Shown here piece after piece: positions 7,435 through 16,368 of a DNA stretch of 23,051 nt (positions are counted from its first letter, which is position 1; every line of letters starts with the position of its first letter). Under the pieces are notes generated by a model. The model did not search any database. It was not told the origin of the DNA and saw nothing but the letters and a program-made list of their open reading frames with translations. A program made the translations under genes and the position numbers. The stretch is from an uncultured Myxococcales bacterium (GTDB taxonomy: Bacteria > Myxococcota_A > UBA9042). Location of the stretch: positions 1-23,051 of the forward strand of contig CAIXAA010000081.1 of the NCBI GenBank assembly GCA_903917305.1, in the 5' to 3' direction.

Positions 7435-7473
7435 CCCGCCCGCTGGCCGCAAAGAAGCGCGCCAGCGGGCGGG
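7435..7473 (+). terminator. Perfect 13-bp hairpin between cysK and the fusion gene
   Basis: CCCGCCCGCTGGC (7435-7447) is exactly complementary to GCCAGCGGGCGGG (7461-7473) with a 13-base loop. It lies 34 bases after the cysK stop and ends 7 bases before the GGAGG of the next gene. There is no T-run behind it, so termination efficiency is uncertain. It could also be an mRNA-stabilising or attenuating structure in the 5' leader of the fusion gene. Confidence 0.6.
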
Positions 7474-7490
7474 TGCGTTTGGAGGTCGAG

Positions 7491-9350
7491 ATGGTGCTGA
7501 GCCTGGCGGAGATTCGCGAGCTGATCCGCGATGAAGAATCGGATGACCGCGATTTCATCCACCTGACGTCGAACGAGACGTTGCTCTCGCCGCTCGCGCA
7601 GGGCGTGCTGGCTTCGCCGCTGGGCAACCGCTACCTGCTCGAACACCTGGACATGCGGCAGGATTCGCCGTCGCGGCTCAACGGCTTCATCTACAAGGGC
7701 ATGGATCGCGTCAACGCCATCGAGCGCTCGGCGGCGGAGGTCTGCAAGGAGCTGTTCGGCGCCGATTACGTGGAGTTTCGCTGCCTTTCCGGCCTGCACG
7801 CCATGCAGACCACGATGGTGTCGCTGACCCAGCCGGGCGACATGATCATGCGCTTCGGCGTCGCGGACGGCGGGCATTTCGCGACGGAGAACATCATCAA
7901 GCTGTTCGGGCGCAAGAGCTGCACCTACGCGTTCGACCGCGAGCGGCTGACCATCGATCTCGCCGGCACCGAGGCGATCTTCCGGCGCGAGAAGCCCAAG
8001 CTGCTGTACCTCGACGCGATGAACTACCTGTTCCCGTTCCCGATTCGCGAGCTGCGCCAGATCGTCGGCGACACGCCGATCCTCTACGATGCCAGCCACA
8101 CGCTGGGGCTCATCGCCGGCGGCGAGTTCCAGGACCCGCTGGCAGAGGGCGCGGACATCCTGCAAGCCAACACGCACAAGACGCTGTTCGGGCCGCAGAA
8201 GGGCATCATCCTCAGCAAGAACCGCGAGTTGATGGAGCGCGTGAGCTACAACCTCTCGCAGGGCCTGGTGTCCAGCCAGCACACGGCGCCGCTGCTGTCG
8301 CTGTGCATCGCGCTGCACGAGTCGCGCGAGTGGGGGCGGATGTACTCAAGAAAGATCATCGAGAATGCGGAGTTCCTGTCTGGGCAGATGGCGTCGCTGG
8401 GGATCCCGGTGCTGGCGCGCGACGACGGCGCCCACACGCGAAACCACCACTTCTTCATCAACTTGACCGGGCGCGCGTCGGCCTCGCACGAGATGGAGAA
8501 GCTGCTGCACGCGCACCTCGCCGTGCACCGCGGCATCCCGTTCCGCAACGTCGACGCGCTGCGCGTGGGCGTGCAGGAAGTGACGCGCCGCGGCTATGAT
8601 CAGAGTGATCTCAAGCAGATTGCGCAGTGGTTCGCCATGATCCTGCTGGACGGCGTGCCGCCCGACGAGATTGCGCCGGACGTCATCGCCTTGGCGCGCC
8701 AGCGCACGCAGGTCCTGTACTGCGATGCGCCGATCGCCAACGAGCCGAGCCCGGAGCCGGCGGCGCCCATCCACGTGCGCTCGCGCACGCCCGCCGGTCG
8801 CTGGGTGGATTTCAATCGGAAGAGCACCGACTTCCTGCTGGAGGGCGACCAGCTTCTCGCGATGCGCGAGCTGGGCGCCTTTGCCGGCACCTTCCCGAAC
8901 CAGACCGACGCGACCGGCAACATCAGCCTGCGCGGCGACGGGCACGTGGTGGTCACGACCAGCGGCTGCTACATCAAGTACCTGGAGCCATGGAACTTTG
9001 TCCGGATCGAAGCGGTGCGCGAGGACGTCATCGACTATGCGGGTGCCGGCGTGCCGTCGTCCGAGAGCCTGATGCACTACCTCATCTACCAGACGACCGA
9101 GGCCGGCGCGGTGGCGCACATGCACTACCTGCTGTCCAACAAGGAGGCGCAGGATTTGGGGATTTCCATCGTGCCCCCCCAGGAGTACGGCTCGATCCAG
9201 CTGGCGCGCGCCGTCGCGGAGGCGTGCCGCACCAACGACATCGTCTACGTCCAGAAGCACGGCCTGATCTTCCACGGCGCGGACATTCCCGCCTGCCGGG
9301 CGCGCATCGCCGACTTCATCCGCTACCACGAGGAGGCAGGCGATGAGTGA
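7491..9350 (+). CDS. Fusion of SHMT-like PLP domain and class II aldolase domain (transaldolase-like)
   Basis: A 619-residue two-domain protein. Residues about 1-410 are a serine-hydroxymethyltransferase-like fold-type I PLP domain: GGHF with His129 where SHMT stacks a His on PLP, ILYDASHTLGLIAGGEF with the PLP Asp, and ILQANTHKTLFGPQKG with the PLP Lys230. After a Pro-rich linker, residues about 435-619 are a class II (metal-dependent) aldolase/adducin domain: TGNISLRGDGHVVVTTSG, metal ligands His543 and His545 in AHMHYLLSNK, and His590 in QKHGLIFHG. The same domain order is known from fluorothreonine transaldolase of Streptomyces cattleya, which moves the glycyl unit of threonine onto an aldehyde. 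A beta-hydroxy amino acid transaldolase or aldolase role is therefore likely, but the aldehyde is unknown. GGAGG 5 bases before ATG 7491 sets the start. The stop overlaps the next gene by 8 bases. Confidence 0.87.
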   Translation: MVLSLAEIRELIRDEESDDRDFIHLTSNETLLSPLAQGVLASPLGNRYLLEHLDMRQDSPSRLNGFIYKGMDRVNAIERSAAEVCKELFGADYVEFRCLSGLHAMQTTMVSLTQPGDMIMRFGVADGGHFATENIIKLFGRKSCTYAFDRERLTIDLAGTEAIFRREKPKLLYLDAMNYLFPFPIRELRQIVGDTPILYDASHTLGLIAGGEFQDPLAEGADILQANTHKTLFGPQKGIILSKNRELMERVSYNLSQGLVSSQHTAPLLSLCIALHESREWGRMYSRKIIENAEFLSGQMASLGIPVLARDDGAHTRNHHFFINLTGRASASHEMEKLLHAHLAVHRGIPFRNVDALRVGVQEVTRRGYDQSDLKQIAQWFAMILLDGVPPDEIAPDVIALARQRTQVLYCDAPIANEPSPEPAAPIHVRSRTPAGRWVDFNRKSTDFLLEGDQLLAMRELGAFAGTFPNQTDATGNISLRGDGHVVVTTSGCYIKYLEPWNFVRIEAVREDVIDYAGAGVPSSESLMHYLIYQTTEAGAVAHMHYLLSNKEAQDLGISIVPPQEYGSIQLARAVAEACRTNDIVYVQKHGLIFHGADIPACRARIADFIRYHEEAGDE

Positions 9351-10284
9351 ACCCCGCGTTTTGCATACGGTCACGCCAGTGTGGCATTCGCTGCCCATCT
9401 CGCGCATCGCGGGACGGCCGGTGCACCTCAAGATGGAGGCGCTGCAGCCCGTCGGATCCTTCAAGATTCGCGGCATTGGCCACTTGTGCCAGAACGCCGT
9501 GGCCGGCGGGGCGCGCCATTTCGTGTCGTCGTCGGGCGGCAATGCCGGCGTGGCTGCGGCGTATGCCGGTCGCGAACTGGGCGTGCGCACAACCGTTTTC
9601 GTGTTCCACGGCGTGCCGGACACGGCGCGGCAGCGCATGGAGGAGTACGGCGCCGAGGTCGTGATGGCCGGCCCGTCCTGGCAGGAGGCGCACGAAGCGG
9701 CCAGCCTGGTGGCCGAGCGCGACGGCGCCTTCTACGTGCATCCCTTTGATCATCCAGATATTTGGGCGGGCCACTCGACGCTGGTCGATGAAGTGGTGGC
9801 GCAGGGTCTCCAGCCCAAGCTGGTCGTCGTCGCGGTGGGCGGCGGCGGGCTGCTGACCGGGCTGATGCAAGGCCTTGATCGCCATGGCCTGGAAAAGACG
9901 AGGATCCTGACGGTGGAGACCCACGGCACCGAGTCCTTCTTCGCCGCGCGCGCCGCAGGGCACCTCGTGCGGCTGCCGCGCATCAACTCGGTGGCCAAGA
10001 CGCTCGGCGCGGCGCAGGTGGCGACCGAGGCCTTTGAACTCGCCAAGCAGCACGATGTCGAGTCGCTGGTGGTGACGGACGAGCAGGCGCTGGCGGCCTG
10101 CCGGCAGTTTGCCTTGGATCATCGGATCTTGGTGGAGCCGGCGGCCGGCGCGGCGCTGGCGGCGGCCTACGGACAGCTGGGGGCGGTCGCGCGGGCCGAG
10201 GACGTCCTGGTCATCGTGTGCGGCGGCGTGGGAATCGCGTTGAAAGACGATATCTTCGCCTACACGCCGCGGGATCCGGATTGA
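9343..10284 (+). CDS. Serine/threonine dehydratase-like PLP enzyme (fold type II)
   Basis: A 313-residue PLP enzyme. Motifs: KMEALQPVGSFKIRG with PLP Lys41; SSSGGNAGVAAAYAGRELG, the substrate carboxylate loop; VVAVGGGGLLTGLMQG, the glycine loop for the PLP phosphate; and VIVCGGVGIAL near the end. Length and motifs fit the single-domain L-serine dehydratase / threonine ammonia-lyase group, which releases ammonia from beta-hydroxy amino acids to give 2-oxo acids. A racemase or beta-replacement enzyme of the same fold is possible. No regulatory ACT domain follows. The start overlaps the fusion gene by 8 bases (ATGAGTGA), with GAGG upstream inside that gene, so translation is coupled. Acting on the product of the fusion enzyme is a reasonable inference. 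Confidence 0.85.
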   Translation: MSEPRVLHTVTPVWHSLPISRIAGRPVHLKMEALQPVGSFKIRGIGHLCQNAVAGGARHFVSSSGGNAGVAAAYAGRELGVRTTVFVFHGVPDTARQRMEEYGAEVVMAGPSWQEAHEAASLVAERDGAFYVHPFDHPDIWAGHSTLVDEVVAQGLQPKLVVVAVGGGGLLTGLMQGLDRHGLEKTRILTVETHGTESFFAARAAGHLVRLPRINSVAKTLGAAQVATEAFELAKQHDVESLVVTDEQALAACRQFALDHRILVEPAAGAALAAAYGQLGAVARAEDVLVIVCGGVGIALKDDIFAYTPRDPD

Positions 10285-10287
10285 CGC

Positions 10288-11832
10288 CTACTTGCAGCCC
10301 GTGCCCGTCGGCGCGATGCACAGCGTCAGGCTCTGCCCCGCCACCGCACCGGTGAGCGACAGAACCTGCTGATCGGCCACGAATTCCTGTTTCACGGCCG
10401 CAGCTGCGCCGGCCGGGCCGCCGACCAAGGCCACATAACCATCGGGATACACGCGCGTCACCGGCAGCGTGATCTCGGTCGGTCCCAAGGCTTCCTTGCG
10501 CGGCGTCCACTGCATCCGGAACACGCGCGTCTTGGCATCATACGAGAACGACTCGAGAACGCCGGCCACCGCGCGCGGATACGGGCGCGTGAGCCAGGTG
10601 GCCCACAGCGTGTCCTTGCCGTCACCGCCGATCGGGCTCCACGAGCCGCCATCATAGGCCCACAGCGCGTAGCCCATCATCTGCCGATCGGCCATCATCA
10701 GGACTTGATTCACGAAATCAGCCATGTTCGTCTGATCGTTGGCGCCGCCGAACTCGCCCAGCCACAGCGCGCCGCCCTGCTTGACGCGGTCCGCGGCGCG
10801 CAGCTTCTCCCAGTCGCCCACGTAGGTGTTGTCCAGGGTCCAGCCACCGCCCTGCTCCACCGTCATGTCGTAGAGGTGCGGCGCATACCCGAGGCGCGGC
10901 GGGCCCTTGCGCGGGTCGGTGATGCCCAGCACGTCGCCAGGGAACGGCCCGCCGATGTCCGCGCCCAGGTTCGAGTTCAGCAGCGAGGTCGGCTCGTAGA
11001 AGATGTACCCATCGGGATCGACAGCGCGAATCGCGTCCACCACCCGCTGCGTGAAGTCGATCAGGCGCGCGTTGCGCCAATCGCCCGACACCAAGGCGTC
11101 GTCCTTGAAGGCGATGGTCGCCGCGATGTCGCCGTTGGCGAACACCGGCTCGTTCATGATGTCATAGCCGATCACCGCGGGATGGCTGTGGAAGCGCTGG
11201 ATCACGTGCTGCCAGGTGGCGATGTAGTGCTGCTGCAGCTCCGGGTGGCCCTTGGCCGGATCCCAGAAGTTGCTGTAGGCAGCCTGGACCGCGGCGTTCA
11301 AGGCCGAGAGGTACCACGCGCCGCCCTCGATGGGCTTGAAGACCTTGCCATCGGTGATCGTCGCCCACGGCGGCGCGCCATCGCCGCCCACCGCTGGACC
11401 GTAGATGTCCTGGTGCATGTCCAGAACGACGTAGATCCCGTGCTTTGCGTACCAATCCAGGCGCACGCCGATCGCGTCGAGGTACTTCTCGTCGTAGACG
11501 CCCATCTGCGGCTCCAGGCCCTCCCACAAGATGAGCTGGCGCACGGAGTTGAAGCCGTAGGTGCGCATCCTGGCGATGCGATCCTCATCGATCTTGCCGA
11601 TGTAGTCGGGGCCGCTCTTGGAGCCGACGAAGTTGGCGCCACGCAGGATCACCACGCGGCCCTGGCGGTCGGCGACGAAGCGCGGGTCCGGCGACTCCAC
11701 CAGCGGCGTCGTCTTGGGCACGAGCTCGCCGACTTTCGCGGGGGGCGTCGCGGGCTTGACGGCGGGCTGCGTCTCGGAGGTGCAGGCAGCCAGGGCGAGC
11801 AAGGCAAGGGTCAGGGCCAGGTTGCGGTTCAC
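10288..11832 (-). CDS. GH5-family glycoside hydrolase lipoprotein, endoglycoceramidase-like
   Basis: A 514-residue exported lipoprotein. The GTG at 11832 has GGAGG 5 bases upstream and gives a signal peptide ending in lipobox LAAC (Cys17). Residues about 45-400 form a glycoside hydrolase family 5 barrel. The acid/base is Glu228 in YDIMNEPVF and the nucleophile Glu360 in ALWLGEFGG, with HLYD (319-322) between them. GFNSVRQLILWEGLEP and YVVLDMHQDIYG are characteristic of the endoglycoceramidase-type branch, which cuts glycans from ceramide or similar glycolipids. A beta-sandwich-like C-terminal region (about 405-514) completes the protein. Substrate is inferred from resemblance only; other GH5 exo- or endo-glucanase activities are possible. 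It stands alone, ending 3 bases from the convergent dehydratase gene. Confidence 0.88.
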   Translation of the reverse strand: MNRNLALTLALLALAACTSETQPAVKPATPPAKVGELVPKTTPLVESPDPRFVADRQGRVVILRGANFVGSKSGPDYIGKIDEDRIARMRTYGFNSVRQLILWEGLEPQMGVYDEKYLDAIGVRLDWYAKHGIYVVLDMHQDIYGPAVGGDGAPPWATITDGKVFKPIEGGAWYLSALNAAVQAAYSNFWDPAKGHPELQQHYIATWQHVIQRFHSHPAVIGYDIMNEPVFANGDIAATIAFKDDALVSGDWRNARLIDFTQRVVDAIRAVDPDGYIFYEPTSLLNSNLGADIGGPFPGDVLGITDPRKGPPRLGYAPHLYDMTVEQGGGWTLDNTYVGDWEKLRAADRVKQGGALWLGEFGGANDQTNMADFVNQVLMMADRQMMGYALWAYDGGSWSPIGGDGKDTLWATWLTRPYPRAVAGVLESFSYDAKTRVFRMQWTPRKEALGPTEITLPVTRVYPDGYVALVGGPAGAAAAVKQEFVADQQVLSLTGAVAGQSLTLCIAPTGTGCK

Positions 11833-11903
11833 GAAGACCTCCGGTACGGGGCGCGGTTGCAGCCGCCGCATAACCTACGCTGCCGGGCAGCTCGGCGGCA
11901 AGG

Positions 11904-12524
11904 CTAGCGTTTCTGGTGCACCGCGCGAGCCAGATCCTCGGGCGTGTTGATGTTCTCGAAACTGGCGAGATTCGCGTCGATCTGGCGCAAGGCTTCGGCC
12001 GGCACGCGCACGACCGGCAGCTCCTCCAGGATCGCGCGCAGCTTGAGTCGACCCGCCGCCAGCGCCGCGTTCACCACTGGCAGGCAACGGCGGTGGTAGA
12101 GGGCGAGCAGCGGCTCGGGGCCGTGGTCGGTCACCGGCACGACCACCGCCGCCTGCCCGCGCGCCGCCCACAGCGCCCGCACGACCGCCGGCTCGATCCA
12201 AGGCATGTCCGCCGCGACGGCCAGCACCCACTCGTCCTGCGTCCAAGCGAGGGCCGTGGCCAGGCCGCCAAGAGGTCCCTGATAGGCAATTTCGTCTGAC
12301 AGAACAGACACTTCCAATGGAAGCCCCAAGACCGCCAGATCGCCGGGCCGGTTGGTCACGACCGCGATTCGCGCGCAGGTCTGCGTCACGGCATCCAGCA
12401 CGCGCCGGATCAACAATTCCCCTTGAATATCCAACAGGATCTTGTCCACGCCCATGCGCGTCGAGCGCCCGCCCGCCAGGATCGCCGCGGTCAGCGGCAG
12501 ACGCTCCGGCGCGATCGACGTCAT
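11904..12524 (-). CDS. mobA: Molybdenum cofactor guanylyltransferase MobA
   Basis: A 206-residue cytoplasmic nucleotidyltransferase that attaches GMP to Mo-molybdopterin to make the bis-MGD form used by DMSO-reductase-type enzymes. The nucleotide-binding signature AAILAGGRSTRMGVDK lies at residues 13-28. YQGPLGGLATAL (81-92) and AVAADMPWI with Asp106 give the guanine and metal sites, and FENINTPEDL closes the protein as usual. Its start overlaps the mobB stop as ATGA, so the two are translated together. The molybdopterin oxidoreductase in the same window should need this product. Confidence 0.92.
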   Translation of the reverse strand: MTSIAPERLPLTAAILAGGRSTRMGVDKILLDIQGELLIRRVLDAVTQTCARIAVVTNRPGDLAVLGLPLEVSVLSDEIAYQGPLGGLATALAWTQDEWVLAVAADMPWIEPAVVRALWAARGQAAVVVPVTDHGPEPLLALYHRRCLPVVNAALAAGRLKLRAILEELPVVRVPAEALRQIDANLASFENINTPEDLARAVHQKR

Positions 12525-13012
12525 GGCGCCGCCAGCGACTTGCCGTGTGGCTGCGCCAGGATCGCCTCGAGGATCGGCACGATGGCCGCCAGGCGCTCGC
12601 CATCGCGCGGCAGCACGGCGGCCACGCGCTGCGCCCCGGCGGGCGGCTCGGTCTCGCCGTCGCTCAGCAGCCAGACCTTGCGCATCGGCATGTCCTTGTG
12701 CCCTTCCACCAGCACGAGATCATAGCGTTCTGCCAGGAAGTCGAGCGGCAGCACCCAATCGGTCGTCGTGCGGTGCACGCGCAAGAAGCCTTCGCCGGGG
12801 CCTTGCAGCAGCACGTCGGCGCCGGCGCGGAACAAGCGGTCGCTGTCCTTGCCGGGACGGTCCACTTCGATGCCGTGCACGTCGTGCTTGACGATCGCGA
12901 TGCGCAGGCCGCGCCCCGCGAAGTGGCGCAGGATCTGTTCGAGCAGCGTGGTCTTGCCCGCGCCGCTCCAACCGCAGATGCCAAGCAGGGGGAGATCGTC
13001 AAAGGTCGTCAT
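12521..13012 (-). CDS. mobB: Molybdopterin-guanine dinucleotide biosynthesis protein MobB
   Basis: A 163-residue P-loop GTPase-like protein that assists MobA. GICGWSGAGKTTLLEQ (11-26) is the Walker A loop. IVKHDVHGIEVDRPGKDSDR and FRAGAD are the MobB-specific blocks, and LVLVEGHKDMPMRKV is the Walker-B-side motif. The frame stays open far upstream, but homology begins just after ATG 13012, and the extension would be antisense to the sigma-54 regulator. ATG 13030 is an alternative; both ribosome binding sites are weak. It overlaps mobA by 4 bases and is divergent from the regulator with about 115 bases between the proposed starts. Confidence 0.9.
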   Translation of the reverse strand: MTTFDDLPLLGICGWSGAGKTTLLEQILRHFAGRGLRIAIVKHDVHGIEVDRPGKDSDRLFRAGADVLLQGPGEGFLRVHRTTTDWVLPLDFLAERYDLVLVEGHKDMPMRKVWLLSDGETEPPAGAQRVAAVLPRDGERLAAIVPILEAILAQPHGKSLAAP

Positions 13013-13127
13013 GGCCTTGCAGGATAGCATCCGCGCGGCGATCCGTCTTGGGGCCCGGCCCAAGTTGCTTCCCCTCCTGCAGCACGCGATACTGGCTCGG
13101 CCCCGTCGGGCCCAAGCTGCCACGCCC

Positions 13128-14528
<1,401 letters not shown>

Positions 14529-14534
14529 CCGGCG

Positions 14535-16367
14535 TCACGGCGGCAGCAGCCACGCTTGCCACGGACCGGTGCAAGTGCCGCCGCCCTGCTGGCGACGCAG
14601 CAGCGATGCGCGAAAATCCACGTAGATCGCATCTTGGGCCATCGCGTGGCAGCCCAGGCAGGGACCGACGCGCAAGGTCCGCAGCAGCTCCGCGCTGTCC
14701 AGCGAACGCACGCCCTGGCGCGTCCCGCGTCCTGGCTGCGGGCTGTCCAGCGCCGTCCACGCATCCGCGGCCATGCCCGGCTGGCCCGCAAGCGGCGCCG
14801 CGGGTTGAAACATCGGCTGCGGCTGGTCCAGCACCAGCGTTCCCTCGCCAAGCCCAAGCGTTCGCGCGGAGAGGTGACAACTCGCGCAACTGCGCGCCTT
14901 TGGCCCCGTCGTGTGCGGATCGAGCGGCGCAAACAGGCGTTGGCTGAGCCGCTTGCCTCCCGCTGCCGACGCATCGACGTCGAGCACCATGCCGGGAATC
15001 GCCGGACCCAGGTGGCCGTCCGCCAGGACCGCCAAGGTCGGAGGCGCCACCTGCACGCCGTCGGAGCGCTCCTGCCACACGCCCGGCGTTGACGCCCTCT
15101 TGCCGAAATCCCATTGCTGGCCAGTAGGTTCAAAGCGCGTGTGGCACGTCGTGCAGGTCGGCACCCATGCCGCGTGGCAAGCCGTGCAGGTCAGGCGCTG
15201 GTGGCCGCGCAGCGTGTGGTTGGCGTCGCCCGGCGTCTGCTTGACCGGATGCAGCGTTCCGTTCGCCTTGCCGCGCAGCTGCCAAGCTCCGCCCGGCTGC
15301 GGACCCGGGCGCAGGTTCCAGATCAGCGTCCCGCGCCGCGCCAGCCGCACCGCTTCTTGCGCCGGCCGTTGCACAGCGCGCGCCGCCGGCAGCCGCGCCG
15401 TCGTGTCGTCCGTCACGCGGCCGGCCGTCGCCTCCTGCCCGGGCTGCACGGGACCGTGGCAGGACTCACACTTGATTTCCACCTGATCTTCCTCGTGGTT
15501 CCACGCCGTGCCATCGCCCATCAGATCCGTGTGCAAGTGACAATCGATGCACTTGAGCCCCGCTTTCTGGTGCACGTCGGCCGGCGCCTGACAAACGGTG
15601 CGGCCGTCGGGCAAGGCAACGGCGTCCACGCAGTCCTCCGCGTTGCTGATCTCGGCCATGCCGGCGTACGACAAGCTGATTCGGGCGCTGCGGCTGTGGC
15701 AGCCAAAGCAGTTGCTGTCGTCGATGCGGGCATCGACGCGCGGATGGGCGCCGCCGCTGCCTGGCGTTCGCCCGGCGGGCGAGTGGCAGGCACTGCAGCC
15801 GGCACCGATGGCGGCAAAGCCCCGGAGGGCGTCGTCGCGGTTGCGCCGCGCGGTCGCGAGGTGGCAGCCGGCGCACAGCTTGCGCAAGTGGCTGTCGGCA
15901 GCGCTGGGGGCGGCCAGCGCGCAGACTTCGGCCATGGTCGTCGCGCCATCGGGCATTGCGGCTTCGCCCAAGGCCCAGCGGTCCACCGCGACGATGCCGC
16001 GGGCGGTGCCCATCAGGGAGCCGCGCACGCGCGCGCCTTCCTGCGCGTGGCAGCCGGCCTGGGCGCAGGTGTGCTCGACTGTGTCCAAGGCACCGGGTTC
16101 GCGCTCCAATCCCGCGTGCGCACTGGCTTTGTCGGTCGCGTCGGGGTTGCCGAGGTGGCACAGCGCGCAGCCCATGACGGCCGCGCCGTGCGACCCTCCC
16201 GGATCGTCGCTCGCCTGGTTGTGGCAGACGCGGCATTGGTCGAGCGGCGGTGTGGCACCTTCGACGCCTGCACCTTTGTGTTTGGGCAGCAGGATTGCCG
16301 CCGCGGCGAAGACGAGCAGGCCGCTGATCACCGACGCGGCGAGGCGCTGGACGCCCGCCCGGTTCAC
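14535..16367 (-). CDS. Membrane-anchored multiheme c-type cytochrome, about 12 hemes
   Basis: A 610-residue protein with an N-terminal hydrophobic anchor or signal (about residues 8-27), then eleven CXXCH heme sites at 45, 67, 165, 191, 220, 273, 300, 394, 405, 494 and 570. One wider CAQAGCH (CX4CH) site lies at 101-107. It should sit in the periplasm and carry electrons between the quinone pool or the molybdoenzyme and another partner. The haem spacing does not match a family I can name, and no enzymatic site is obvious. The stop of the YedE-rhodanese gene and the GTG at 16367 are one base apart (TGACGTG), and GTG 16382 is another possible start. It is the last gene of the minus-strand operon and converges on the sigma-54 activator. 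Confidence 0.9.
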   Translation of the reverse strand: MNRAGVQRLAASVISGLLVFAAAAILLPKHKGAGVEGATPPLDQCRVCHNQASDDPGGSHGAAVMGCALCHLGNPDATDKASAHAGLEREPGALDTVEHTCAQAGCHAQEGARVRGSLMGTARGIVAVDRWALGEAAMPDGATTMAEVCALAAPSAADSHLRKLCAGCHLATARRNRDDALRGFAAIGAGCSACHSPAGRTPGSGGAHPRVDARIDDSNCFGCHSRSARISLSYAGMAEISNAEDCVDAVALPDGRTVCQAPADVHQKAGLKCIDCHLHTDLMGDGTAWNHEEDQVEIKCESCHGPVQPGQEATAGRVTDDTTARLPAARAVQRPAQEAVRLARRGTLIWNLRPGPQPGGAWQLRGKANGTLHPVKQTPGDANHTLRGHQRLTCTACHAAWVPTCTTCHTRFEPTGQQWDFGKRASTPGVWQERSDGVQVAPPTLAVLADGHLGPAIPGMVLDVDASAAGGKRLSQRLFAPLDPHTTGPKARSCASCHLSARTLGLGEGTLVLDQPQPMFQPAAPLAGQPGMAADAWTALDSPQPGRGTRQGVRSLDSAELLRTLRVGPCLGCHAMAQDAIYVDFRASLLRRQQGGGTCTGPWQAWLLPP

Positions 16368-16368
16368 G

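Noticed and set aside
5886..8318. Very long open frame on the minus strand (about 810 codons)
   Set aside because: It is antisense to the Rrf2 regulator, cysK and the start of the fusion gene, all with clear family motifs. The translation is Arg/His/Gln-rich without domains, as expected for GC-rich shadow frames.
7491..9350. Calling the fusion a fluorothreonine transaldolase
   Set aside because: Only the domain order is shared as far as I can tell. There is no fluorinase or fluoroacetaldehyde gene nearby, so the specific name is not justified.
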